A stretch of 64,000 nt of DNA from assembly GCA_963989385.1 (NCBI GenBank), contig OZ022503.1, forward strand, positions 51,272,858 to 51,336,857, in the 5' to 3' direction. Source of the stretch: Ctena decussata. Taxonomy: Eukaryota; Mollusca; Bivalvia; Lucinida; Lucinidae. The translations under genes were made by a program, and so were the position numbers. Positions 46,906-57,494 of this stretch are shown one piece after another; the first letter of the stretch is position 1; every line of letters begins with the position of its first letter. The notes beneath the pieces were generated by a model. It did no database searches and was not told where the DNA came from. It worked only from the letters and a program-made list of their open reading frames with translations.

Positions 46906-47173
46906 TTCAGCATAACCAAGATTCTGTTGATCCAGAGGAATGCTCACCGCGAGGAGTGGATGGGCAGGCTGATTCGAGCCTTCTATGTTTACAAAGACCT
47001 ATTCACTTGTTACGCCTCAAATGTCTTACTGTATCATTATCAAAGGTATCACGCAAAGAGTATAACAGAACCTATCGTTTTTCAAGACTTCACGCAAGAA
47101 CCATTAAAGAATGACCTTTTAACAATCTGTTGATGACAGGTTTTGCTTATGCTATGAACTAGTCTGACTAGTA
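46906..47173. other. Unassigned sequence
   Basis: Two overlapping plus-strand frames (46845-47133) have no recognised motif. Confidence 0.4.
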
Positions 47174-47484
47174 GGCGTTGTGAGACCGCAATATTCACAG
47201 GACGCATTTTTCACATGTGTGAAAAATGCGTTCGCATTTTTCGCACGTGTGACAAATTCGGTCGCATTTTTCACAGAATTCGAACGCATTTTTCACATAT
47301 CTGTGAAATTTGCGTTCGATATGTACCATGAAAACGTAATTTTCCAAACGCATGCAACACCCCTAATATATGACAAAATATCACAAAAAAAACGCATTTT
47401 TCACTTCTTGACATTTTATAACACTGAAATTATGAAAGTTATAGTGGACGGAAAAACGGTACAGTAAACAAAAAAGAACACTAG

Positions 47485-47640
47485 AAATCTGCTCCGCTCT
47501 TCCGCGCAGAAGGACGCAGGTTCCAGTCGCCCGCGACTGAAAAATTCACTCTGTCTTCCTAGCAGTAAATAGGTACCTGTTTCGAATCAGGGAAGGTTAA
47601 AGGCTACGAAAGGAGAGGGGTAGGCTCCATCTTTCATAAC
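47485..47640 (+). mobile_element. tRNA-derived SINE candidate
   Basis: Box B-like GGTTCCAGTCG at 47519-47529 is followed by a body (TAAATAGGTACCTGTTTCGA, GGTTAAAGGCTACGAAAGG). No box A is certain; the family was not resolved. Confidence 0.5.
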
Positions 47641-47925
47641 CTGTGCCTAAAGCCGTGTTCATGTGCACTTTTTGCACCCGGTGCAAATCTGCGCCCAGGT
47701 GCAAATTTGCGCCCGGGTGCAAATTTGCACCCCCTTGTGTAGCGTTCATATGCCAATAATTGTGTCCATTCGTACCTGGATTTTACATTAAACTTAACAT
47801 AAGTTACCAAGTTTTGAGGAGAAATACGCTGTGTTAAGATGTTTAGAATAGAGCAGAGAAAAGGCCGTTTGGGTGAAACCGCGTAGTCAAGAGTGGGACG
47901 ACTTTAGTGCTTGGGACTTACACTG

Positions 47926-48232
47926 ATGATCAGTGGCGGAACGATTTCCGCATGTCAAAGGCCTCTTTTGACAATCTGTGTGACAGACTGCGCGGGCAGC
48001 TCCAACGGGGTGCGCGGGCACGCGTTCTTCAGTTGAGCAGCAAGTGGCAGTAACTCTATATTATTTAGCTGGGACTTCAGAGTATAGGACGATAGGGAAC
48101 CTTTTCGGGAATGCCAAGTCCACCGTGTGTGAATGCGTGAAATGGGTCTGCTCGGCAATCCTGGACGAGCTATTCACAGCCTACGTTAAGTTTCCGGAGG
48201 GGAATGAGCCTCTTCCACTTTTTTTTCAGGTT
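47926..48232 (+). pseudogene. Harbinger transposase N-terminal fragment, frameshifted
   Basis: The first frame gives QWRNDFRMSKASFDNLCDRL, the helical block preceding the DNA-binding domain of PIF/Harbinger transposases. After a one-base shift near 48030 the next frame gives VEQQVAVTLYYLAGT and SEYRTIGNLFGNAKSTVCE, the helix-turn-helix region, then YVKFPEGNE. The DDE nuclease that would follow is missing; after GNEPLP the frame is unrelated. It cannot encode an active nuclease. It comes from a different subfamily from the remnant at 6270-6482. Confidence 0.85.
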
Positions 48233-48449
48233 GTCACGAGCTGTTCGATTGTTTTAAGAGTGTTAATCCTCTGTTTACACTGTATATCAGATAATTCGAA
48301 GCCCCTCTCTTTCATTAACTTGGAAATATTCTTATAAATGACTGTATCGGACACCGCTTCGTCAATTTCGTTTTGCACCGTAATAGCGTTCTAGATGTCC
48401 AGCAAGGCATCTGTTGTCTTGTCCCAGCCTCTTCCACATTTACGATGCC
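48228..48449 (-). pseudogene. Myb/SANT-like second protein of Harbinger, with stop codon
   Basis: On the minus strand ATG at 48449 opens MSTRRHRKCGRGWDKTTDAL, then LDI, a TAG stop, NAITVQNEIDEAVSDTVIYK, NISKLMKERGFE and DIQCKQRINTLK. The spacing of Trp, Leu-Leu-Asp-Ile, the Asn/Gln-Glu block, Tyr-Ile, Gly-Phe and Gln-Cys...Arg matches Myb/SANT-like DNA-binding domains, which Harbinger elements use to bring the transposase to DNA. The TAG replaces what is normally Trp (one base from TGG). The C-terminus is also frameshifted near 48250. It overlaps the end of the transposase fragment tail to tail, which suggests internal deletion brought the two genes together. Confidence 0.75.
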
Positions 48450-48879
48450 GCCGGGTGGACATCTTGCTTAAGAATGACCAAAATCGTAGTCGCAGTAATG
48501 ATGCATATCTATATATTTTGATAACAGTCTGATTTTCGTATCGGATTATACAAGATCATAATAAAAAGTATCGGATTATACAAGATCATAATAAAAAGGC
48601 CAGTCTTTTTGAAAATTCCTAGACCAAAATGTATACTAATGAACACATTTTGCGTTCATGTGCACAGTTTGTACCCGGGAGCAAATTTGCACCGGGGTGC
48701 AAATAAAATGCACCACCTCGAAAGTAGGGTCAAATTTGCACCCGGGGTCAAATTTGCACCCGGGTGCTTTTTCTTAAAACACCGTTCACGTGGCCAAAAA
48801 TACTTCCGGGGTGCAAATTTGCACCCCGGGTGTATTTTTGCACCCGGGTGCAAAAAGTGCACATAAACACGGCTTTAGT

Positions 48880-49440
48880 TATTTGCAAGTTTCAAGAAGA
48901 TTGGCTGGTCAGAAGCATCTCTCAACTATCACTTGCCATAGCAACCAAAATCTCAAGCAACTGTCTTAAAGGACTTGTCATCGTTCCCCAGCCTTGTGAA
49001 CGCTATATGAGCCGAGACACGAGAAAACCAACAAAGTGGTTTTGCGCCCAGCGCAGACTCAGATCAGCCTGGGCATCTGCCCAGTCGGATCAGAGTATTC
49101 CCTAAGCGCTTACTGGGTATCTCAAAGTCTAAGCTACCTTCACGCGGACAGCGAAGACGCTGATCAGACTGTGCGGATGCCCAGGCTGATCTGAGTCTGC
49201 GCTGGGCGCGCAGCCACTTTATTGGTTTTCTCGTGTCGCGGCTCAATATTTTATGAAATTTGATTGAGATTGACCGCGCTTAAAGAAATATAATAGCTCG
49301 AAGTTGTTGACAGACGACGTCAGGCGACGGACAACGGACAGCGGGGACTCTTTTCCTATAAACTCCCCAAGAGCCGAAGACTCACTGCAGTTGGGGCTCA
49401 AACTCATAGTTGTAGTTGGAAAGGAATAACAAAACATTCA
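48880..49440. repeat. Fragment of an AGCTCACC/GACGGACGAC-type element
   Basis: 48885-49005 has TTTCAAGAAGATTGGC...GCCATAGCAACCAAAAT wording. 49290-49400 has GACAGACGACGTCAGGCGAC and CCTATAAACTCCCCAAGAGC, as at the end of the 450-bp-unit elements. The TGAGCC MITE at 49008 interrupts it. Confidence 0.5.
49008..49245. mobile_element. TGAGCCGCGAC inverted-repeat MITE, copy 6
   Basis: Complete element from TGAGCCGAGACACGAG to the inverse ending GTGTCGCGGCTCA. Confidence 0.92.
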
Positions 49441-49797
49441 TTTTCAAGCTTCCCTTGCCGTATCTGTGAAAAATGCGTTTCTATTAAAAATCGCATTAAA
49501 ATCCGAACGCATTTGTCACACTGGCAAAATGTGAAGAATACGACCGTATTCATCATACACGTGTGAAAAATGCGTTCTGTGAATATTGCGGTCTCTCAAG
49601 GCGTCCTGTTTAAACGGTATCTAGTATACAAGAGCAGAGTTTGAGTAACATTTATCATTAAGCTATTACCGAATGTAAACTTGCTTATTTTTAAAAAAAT
49701 ACAAAAACTGCGATTGCCAAGACTGGCTCCAGATTCCAGTAATAAGTACAAGCTAGTTAACAAATCTTAATATCTTTTTCTATTCTGATAAGAGCCA

Positions 49798-50517
49798 GCA
49801 CTATTAAAAACAGTTATCGGAATATGTGAACTTAGTGTGATTGTTATTGTTTGTACAATTTTGTATTATTTGTCACTAGTATTATCATTTAAAAGCCTGG
49901 TGTCAGTCTAAAATTTAGCAACCGCAGATCTTGGTAGTGTTTGTACAATTTTGCATACGGTTGTCATATTATCATTCAATAGACTGGTGTCTGTCTATAA
50001 TTCAGCTATCAGAAGCTGTCGAATTAGTATCATTGATAATGTTTGTGCAATTTTGCATTATTTTGTCTTATTTTCGTTAAATAGATTTAATAGACTGGTG
50101 ACAGTCTATATATCAGCTTTTAGAAGATGTAAACTTAGTATGATTGCTATTTTATTTACAGTTTTGCATTGCTTTGTCAAATTATCACATATAAGAGTAA
50201 TGTCAGTCTAAAGTTCAGCTATCAGAAGCTGTAAAATAAGGATCATTCTTATTTTTTTGCACAATTTAGCATTATTTTTTTCATATTATCATTTAATAGG
50301 CTGGCGCCAGACTAAAATTCAGCTATCAGAAGATGTAAAATTAGTATCATTGTAGTTGTTTGTACAATTTTGCATTCATTTGTTATCTATCATTTTACAG
50401 ACTGGTGCCAGACTAAAATTTAGGTATCAAAAAATTAGTGTAATTGTTATTGTTTGTACAAATTTGCATTATTGTGTCATAGTATGATTTATTAGACTGG
50501 TGCCAGTCTATGCAAGT
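49798..50517. repeat. Tandem repeat, about 105-bp units with a small palindrome
   Basis: About seven diverged units, each with TTGTTTGTACAATTTTGCAT, TATTATCATTtAATAG and AGACTGGtgCCAGTCT, then TCAGCTATCAGAAG. Confidence 0.85.
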
Positions 50518-51189
50518 GCCTTGCGATACTTAAAAATGCACATATATTTCCATCTGAAGGCTATATTTTGTTCAATAGATGGAAACTGAAGCATGCAAAA
50601 CCTTTGCTTATACATGGTAAAATTGATGTACTTTTACCATACGTTTTCATAATGTAATCTTAACATTTGAACCAGGAAATAACATGCGGATTGTCTAGAC
50701 GGTCAAATTGGGGAGATATTTTGAATTTTCCGAATTAAATTATTTCCGGCAAACAAACTGGGAAACAATTTAACATGTTTGTTGATCGACTAACCGTTAA
50801 AAAATATAGTCTGGTGCTAAGCGATACAAATGCCGACTGGTTACAGATAAATTACAACTGGTACGTAACCGTATGTGTGATTAGGAAAGACTCAGATCGG
50901 GCTGCGTAAAAAGCGCAGTCCGACAAAATTCTACCTTGTGCGATTAAACATTCTGTAATTCCTGTGTAAAATTAAGATACGTTTTTGTTAGCGTAGGTGT
51001 GCAGGGTGATTTGAGTGTTCAATGCACGCAATGGCTCAAGGCACTGGCGACGCCAGTCATTTTTTTTCTTTTTGTGGCATACGTCGGGAAAAGGTGAATA
51101 AGCACGCCTGCTTAACCCGCTATTCATTTCTCACATGTAAATTCAAAATCAAGCTTCTGCAAAGAGTTCAGTTACTGATCGACTCATAC
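50518..51189. other. Unassigned, with a degraded MITE arm
   Basis: 50880-50930 (AAAGACTCAGATCGGGCTGC...GCGCAGTCCGAC) resembles the arm of the TGAGCC family. No gene recognised. Confidence 0.45.
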
Positions 51190-51340
51190 GAGCCACAGCA
51201 CGACAAAACTAACAAAATGATTATGCGCCCAGCGCAGACTCAGATCAGCCTGGGCTTCCGCCCAGTCTGATTTGACTCTTCACTCAGCGCTGAAAGGGTT
51301 GCTGAGGGTGTAAGGTACCTTCATGCAGACAGCAAATAGA
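51190..51340. mobile_element. TGAGCCGCGAC MITE, copy 7 (3' end missing)
   Basis: GAGCCACAGCACGACAAAAC start and first arm present. The second arm is largely lost after GACAGCAAATAGACTGGCGG. Confidence 0.75.
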
Positions 51341-51599
51341 CTGGCGGGGATAATCTTCTCCTCCTCCTTCCACGAATTTAGGATGACACTCTTGCAGGAA
51401 AGAATTAGTTCCATCCTGTAACAGTAACATCCAAGGTTCTGGAAGCAAATTGCAGCCAATGAAATAGAACCTATCTCCTCCATTCCTATCCACTGCATTC
51501 CATTCCATTCCATGTTTTTAAAATATGCCTTTTGTTGAGGCTTACTTGCTGGCCAAATATTTGGGGAATAGATGCTTACCGAACTACAAACTAATTTTG

Positions 51600-52080
51600 T
51601 GCACCGCGGCGGGGTTGGGGTTTGGGCCCACTAAAACCGGTTTAAACCCCCCCCCCCCCCCCCCCCCCCCCACCAGTGGTTATTACTGACCGTCCCAGGG
51701 CGGTGCTTTCGTTGCGGTTGCGTTTGTTTTGTGTTCGGTGCTGTTTGATTTTTGGCCCTTCTATAATAAAATAGAAAATAGGTAAAAATAGTTGTTAAAT
51801 GTTTTTCGTATAATTTGCTTAGTCTGTTGTAACCCTTCTGTTGGTCTGGGTTGTTTGGTTCAATAGGGATAGCTGAGTTGCCACCTATTTGGGAGGGGGC
51901 TGCTGGCTCGGCTTGTCGCTTGTGGTTTGTTGTTTGTTGGGATGTTTTTGTCGGTCTTTCCCTTTGATGTTGGGGATAGGGTTTGGGATCTGATTCAGTC
52001 AGTTCCTGAAGTGTAGTTGCTCTTTGGGTGAACTTCGCTTTCAGATTTCGCTGTCTGTCCAATGGGAAAGCTTTCTTTGT
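51600..52080. other. Strand-asymmetric GT-rich segment with poly-C
   Basis: A run of about 25 C lies at 51647-51671. Beyond it the plus strand is conspicuously G/T-rich to about 52040. The 195-codon minus-strand frame (51631-52218) reflects this composition (Gln/Thr/Pro-rich, with poly-Gly from the C run) and shows no domain. Confidence 0.4.
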
Positions 52081-52384
52081 TTGTAAGTACACACTTTTAA
52101 ATATTTCGTTCAAGGAAACATAAAACACTGTTAAGCATAAACAGTACAATTGAATACAACAAGGAAACAATTCGATGTTATTTTCTGTTATTGTATACCA
52201 GGTATAGAAAAAAGACACGTTATTGAATATAACTACGAGGAAGTCATTAGAAAACAGTTATCTCCAATTCCTTTGCAGTGTGCAAAAACATATAAATTTT
52301 CATGGAACTGTCTAAAATTACAATAAAGCGTAATTATGCTGACATACAAAGACTGCTAGAATAACTTCCGTAATATGAGCTAGG

Positions 52385-52601
52385 TATGGTCGAGTCGGGT
52401 AACTTCGGACAGCGGGTAAATTCGCACATACCATCGCAAACAATGAAAATCTAGATGAGACGGCTCATACTGAGCCGTCTCATCAGGATTTTCACTGTTT
52501 GCCCAGTTAATTTTGTTTTAATTTCAATCAACTGACATATAAAGGAAAACATGTCACTGCCCGAATTTACCCATTGTCCGAAGTTACCCGACTTGACCCT
52601 A
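52385..52601. mobile_element. CGGGTAAATTCGGACA-family MITE, copy 3
   Basis: Inverted relative to copy 2. TATGGTCGAGTCGGGTAACTT and AAGTTACCCGACTTGACCCT ends; GATGAGACGGCTCA/TGAGCCGTCTCATC centre. Confidence 0.85.
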
Positions 52602-55600
52602 TATATTTAATAACATATCGTCAGTCAAAATCTAAGCTTGGCAAGACATTGACATGTACACCATGACGCTAGAACAGACGCCTTATAATCTGCAATCAGT
52701 TAATATTCTATAAAATTGTGCATCCCACATGTTCGACACTTGTTTTTTTTATTCTACAACAAAACTAAGTACTCGTCATAACGTAGACAAAAAAAACTCT
52801 TGAGCAAACGAAAACGACCAACTGAACACCGATGAGCCCGAACAAAGACAGGAAAACATGAAATTCTGCCTTACAAAATAGTGGGTTTAATGCGGAGCCT
52901 TCACTAAGTCTGAGAATCGACTCAACGGCGCACAATTAAAGAGGGCAGCAAAATTGTCAATAGTGATTGGGTTGACAACCAAGCATGCGATCATTCGAAT
53001 AATATTTATGTCCCACCCCAGTTCTAATCGATTAACTAGCCTACTAAACTTATAAGAAAAGTTATGTTTACCGACAATCCACCAAGTCACCGTGAAATGC
53101 CTGTCCTGAAAGACCTTACAGCGCTAGTGCTTTCAGTCCGACATAAATTATGAAAACAAATCGAACTATCTTCGACAAAATTTAGATAGAGTTTATGACA
53201 CTGATAGCTTGTTTTAAAGTTTGGTCGTCAATATTTTATTAGAAGCGTTAAAGTCAAGACTATGACTTGGATCTCTGGTTTAACGAATGGGTAGGGGGGA
53301 AAATGCCATAAGATTTAGCACGGGTAACGTCATCGTCTAAAACTGGAAAATTGACGCTATCAAAATTGAAATAAACTTGTCATAATCTTTGTTTAACGTA
53401 GAAGCGGACAAAGTGCCAAACTCTTAAGTCCGAACTCACTATTATAATCTTAAAGAGTTCCTTCAAGAGTAGAGAACGCCTTCAAAAGAAGAAACATGGG
53501 CATACTCAGTGCTGATGTGCCGTAAAACCCATATTACTCACGACTCAACCCTCATCAGTGACGGTGACAATATCTTGTGATGAAAGCTAGAGAAAAACAT
53601 GTTTTACTTTAATTTCTTACATGTAATTCTAATAAGGCAGTCGATTCAAACACTGATTTATATCAAAAAGAGTTCAAAGGGTTGAAAAGCGATGACTAAG
53701 GATAAGAGTCTAAACCAATGAAACATTTCTAATTTTTCAGAATATATCCTCTGATTTCAAAGGAAAAAAATATTTCTAACACAGTGCGCCTATAGAGGCA
53801 ATGGAAAGTTTCCGTGTTTTATTCTGCAACACTTCACCGTTTCGGAGCGCGTGAGTCTAATTGCTGACGTCACTGGCAATATTGACGTAATATTGTGACG
53901 TTTTGAGACATTAGAATGTGAAACGTCTCTTTTTCTTTCTAAAGTCGCTATGAAAAAGTTATTTTATCTTTGATACAGTTAAGAATATTAGCAGGAACAT
54001 GATGAGCGGGCTGGCAGGAAGGTTGGGAGAATTTGAAATCTTTAACAAATTCAGCAAAATAATCGTGGTTTATCTGCCGCTCTAGATGCGTTCAAAAGGT
54101 CTCTCAGTTCACGAAGGGCCAGACTGCCGGTATAGGTGCAAATGAATTATAGAAAAACAAGCTAATTGCAGCTTGAAAGTAGACAAAGAATTAAGTTTAG
54201 GTGTGTTTACTGGCTTGCTGTTTTCCAACAAGAACGGTTGTGTTAGGCCCAATAAGACAAATACGACAAGCTACACGAAATTTTACAACATATAGGCTAC
54301 ATTCACTTTTACCTGATTATCTCCATATCCCGAATTTGAAATCGTTCAACCAAATCTGGCAGAAATAAGCACGTGATCCTCGTGTTCTTAGTACACTTTA
54401 CAGACAGATAAATCGCTTCATGTCTGCTGTTTTCTGACGAAACATTTCTCTCCTGCAATATCAAATTGAATTTTAAAAGTCTGGACTCGGTCTGTGGCTT
54501 TATTTTGCTTACCGCGCCTTAATATCGCAAACAGGTGCAGAGTTTTGGGCCAGTTTAATGCTGAAATTTCAAAAAGTGACGTCGCGAACCAATTTTATGT
54601 AATGGTAATTTACAATCTCAGTAGACGTGAGCGGTTAACAGGAAGCTCAAAAGACCGTCACAAAAGCACCTAACCGAGACCAAAAGCCAGAGGTAGTTAC
54701 GTTAACTTACGTCGACGCCGTCTTTGCAATAGGTTTTGCGCTACAGCATCAGTCGCAATGATAATTGTTATCCAGTGTGGATGACGTAACAATATAAAGA
54801 CAGTAAGACATGCCCTAAAAGATTTCATAAGATAACGCCGCCATCGCCGTATGCATTTCAGAGACGTAACGCTCTTTTACTGACGTCATTTAAGTAAATG
54901 ATACGAATAAACTGCGTAGTCTTTAAATTTGATAAGGTTCAAGCATTTTATCGTAAAGTATTAAACAATGTCCCGAGTGAAATGATCAGCAGCCAGCAGT
55001 AAAATGTGGAAGGTTTTCAATTCTCTCAGTATATAATGAACAAAAAGATCATGAATATTTCCTTGGACGCTAATTATTAAGGATAATGGGTACAGTTTCA
55101 AGTGAAGCATCTTTCGCCTTCCTCCTGAATCGGGTCAACACTTAAAGTGAACAATTTGGGCAAATTATTTCCTTTAAGAACAGATCCTACCCAGGAGGGG
55201 CTATGTCATCTAAGGAAGCAAACAGAAACTCACAAAGGCTGTTTCCCTGATTAGAATGTCAGAAAAACATGGAAGTATACCATACACCTAAAAATGAGCC
55301 CTACAATTTCAGTTGTCAGTAATGTAGCATTTCCTACAAAGGAACAGGTAGCCCTCCGTTTCTTTCCAACATGTTTACAAAGGAAAACGACATTTGTGCC
55401 GTCACCCATTTTGCCAAGTGAACTCTTCTATCCTTATAAATATGACGCATTCATCCATCATTTTAGCCTCTGTCCCTTTAATGGAACGCTTTGCATTAAT
55501 GGGTTAATGGTCGGCTCCAAAGGACGAACATGTCCTTCCAAAATAGGGCTTACCCTTAAGGCAAAGGATTCTCCCACGGAAAATAAGGGAGGTAAAAGAG

Positions 55601-56097
55601 GAAAATGGTAGAGTTTCTTCCCCCGAAAGAGTACCTCTTCACCTTTCATTTTTGTTGTTTCCATTGGAAACCTTTTCCATGCTCTCTTGTTCATAAACAG
55701 CACAAAATAAGTACTTTACAATATGTTACGCGTGCTAAAATATATTTCTGTTAAACAGCAGACAATGCACTTCCTTTCTAGACACAACAGCATTTTTAAT
55801 TAAACAATAAAACATGATGTAAACAAGTGATAATGTGACACGTGAATTTTATTACAAAAGTAATTTGTAGAGTGCTGAAGTCTTAAGTGTGTTCAATTGT
55901 ATGTTAAGCTGTTTGATAGAATTGAAGCCAGAGAGATCTTTAGTGCTATTTGTTTAAGTTTATTGTCTTTAAATCTCATTTCTTTTTACTTATGCCACTG
56001 GCATTTAAACTCAGAAATGAATATTGGTTGATTGTGGGGTAGTACCAATTTGCCTACCTGTGCCGTTCACCGATCCGGCATTTTACAAAGTGGCTGT
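52602..56097. other. Unassigned, includes repeat W copy 2 and a SINE tail
   Basis: 52900-53220 resembles 24535-24900. 53500-53545 is a SINE tail (CAGTGCTGATGTGCCGTAAA). The frames at 55294-55611 and 55458-55703 oppose each other and show no family features. No gene recognised. Confidence 0.4.
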
Positions 56098-56264
56098 AGG
56101 AGCGGCTGCAGCGTAGTGGATAACACTCCAGACTACCAATCCAGGGATCGCAAGATCGATCCCCCGCTTCTCCGGTCTTTCGGATGAGACATTAAAACCG
56201 AGGTACCGTCTCCGTATGACCTCGTTGTTGGTGGGACGTTAAATCCGAGTTCACTCACTCACCC
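56098..56264 (+). mobile_element. Full-length tRNA-derived SINE with target duplication
   Basis: The tRNA-like head has a box A match (CAGCGTAGTGG near 56109) and a box B match (AGATCGATCCC near 56154). The body contains CCGAGGTACCGTCTCCGTAT. The tail is GGGACGTTAAATCCGAGTTC plus ACTCACTCACCC. The direct repeat ACAAAGTGGCTGT flanks it exactly (56085-56097 and 56265-56277), the signature of LINE-driven retrotransposition. The perfect duplication suggests a fairly recent insertion. Confidence 0.92.
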
Positions 56265-56533
56265 ACAAAGTGGCTGTCGACTGAGGGGTCGCAAGTAAAC
56301 GTACTACCGATACGATGAATGATACTATTGCTTAAGGATGTCGACCGAGCTGATGATACTGGGTCGATTGTCTTGGTCGCTAGGCACTTTTGCATGTATG
56401 GTAATTCACTGGCAAAGTCGACAGCACAGGTAGGTAAGTTGTTTTTACCGCGCGTGAGGTAACGTTAGTTTCCAAGTTAGTACCCTGTTTTACCCCACGT
56501 GAGGTAACGTCAGTTTTCAACTTAGTACCCTAA

Positions 56534-56588
56534 CCCCGCGGGCACAAGACAGACGCCGAATTGACATCATTACGACGTCATGTGCCTT
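56534..56588. mobile_element. GACGTC miniature element, copy E (shortened)
   Basis: CCCCGCGGGCACAAGACAGAC and ACGACGTCATGTGCC ends; the middle is reduced. Confidence 0.6.
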
Positions 56589-56855
56589 TTTTGGAACTTG
56601 CCTAAATATTAGAACAGCTCAAGAAATTACTGCATTTTCCTTGCACACTGGAAATGGTCTTCTGGCCTATTTGATACGGATACGCTTATTTTCTGCATAT
56701 CGGATACGGTTTTATGACTATCCATCTCTCAATTCTGAGACGATCATTTTCTGATCATTACCTCAGGTGTGGTGGGTGGCTAAATTTAGAATTCAGCTCT
56801 AAGGGAAAACAAACTTTCGGGGTGGGCCATTTAAAACTACTTACAAGAGGCAGAT

Positions 56856-57492
56856 CAGAGGCATACTAACCAGTCTGGGGACTTATGGATTTCCATCACG
56901 CATATTTGTGATGGTCAGCCATAATTCTTCCATTTTTCAGTCCAACTCGCTAAAATGGCAAATTAACTTACTGGCAGAGTTCAGTCTGACCTGTCTACAC
57001 TTAAAATTATTATTTGGTCCAGCCCTTAACTATTCTCAGTATTAACAGTCTTATTTTGGTTATGTCTGCAGAATTATGGTCAAAATTAGGCAAATTTGCT
57101 GTGCATTTGACTTGTTTTATTTCCAAGAAAAATAGATATTTACTTTCTATTTTTAATAAAGTGTTACGATCAAAATTGTCTACAATGCTTGCTTTTTTGT
57201 AACAGATGTTAACTGTACGAGGTACTCAAGGTTTTGCACCAGTTACTCGACAGAAAAGTACTTGGGTGTTTTTGCCTTTGTTATGGTCAGCCATAACACC
57301 AGAAGAAACCAACGTTATGGTTTTCCATCACGTTTCATCCCTCGGACATGTAGTGACATCTTGTGGTAAAAATTTCAGTAATTATGTTATGGTAAGCCAT
57401 CATGTCAGTTTATTTAAAATGCATGGTTAACCATCACAAATATGCGTTATGGAAATCCATAAGTCCCCAGACTGCTAACACACATGCCTCTG
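56856..57492. mobile_element. TIR element with seven TTATGGnnnnCCATAA palindromes
   Basis: Left CAGAGGCATACTAACCAGTC and inverted right end (TAGCAGTCTGGGGACTTATG in minus reading) give TIRs of about 60-65 bp. A 16-bp palindrome TTATGGnnnnCCATAA or a close variant occurs at 56883, 56909, 57281, 57315, 57387, 57421 and 57447. CAGAGGC ends would suit the hAT group, but no 8-bp duplication is evident. No transposase; frames at 57014 and 57206 have no family features. Confidence 0.8.
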
Positions 57493-57494
57493 GA

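Larger units (their letters stand above)
47653..48877 (+). mobile_element. PIF/Harbinger element with two broken genes
   Basis: The ends AAAGCCGTGTTCATGTGCAC (left) and GTGCACATAAACACGGCTTT (right, inverted) are extended by repeated GGTGCAAATTTGCACCC blocks, of which the right end carries more. Inside are a transposase N-terminus on the plus strand and a Myb/SANT-like gene on the minus strand, the two-gene design known for Harbinger. The target duplication is not clean (CTAA/TTAG at the junctions). Confidence 0.85.
47174..49604. mobile_element. Outer TIR element with CGCATTTTTCACA iterons, invaded repeatedly
   Basis: Inverted ends of about 140 bp (left 47174-47310, right 49459-49604) share GAGACCGCAATATTCACAG then ACGCATTTTTCACA. 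About ten copies of CGCATTTTTCACA or near variants lie in both orientations near the ends. The interior is almost entirely later insertions: SINE, Harbinger element, TGAGCC MITE and a tandem-unit-element fragment. No transposase of its own. Confidence 0.8.

Noticed and set aside
47180..47467. 95-codon frame with Phe/Thr-rich peptide
   Set aside because: It runs through the CGCATTTTTCACA iterons of the outer element's end.
51631..52218. 195-codon minus-strand frame
   Set aside because: Composition-driven (GT-skewed strand plus poly-C giving poly-Gly); no domain or splice context.
55294..55703. Pair of opposing frames of 105 and 81 codons
   Set aside because: Neither has a recognisable motif, and they are antisense to each other; likely chance.
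56098..56165. Functional tRNA gene
   Set aside because: Box A and box B are present, but the acceptor stem does not close, and the unit continues into a SINE body with target duplications.
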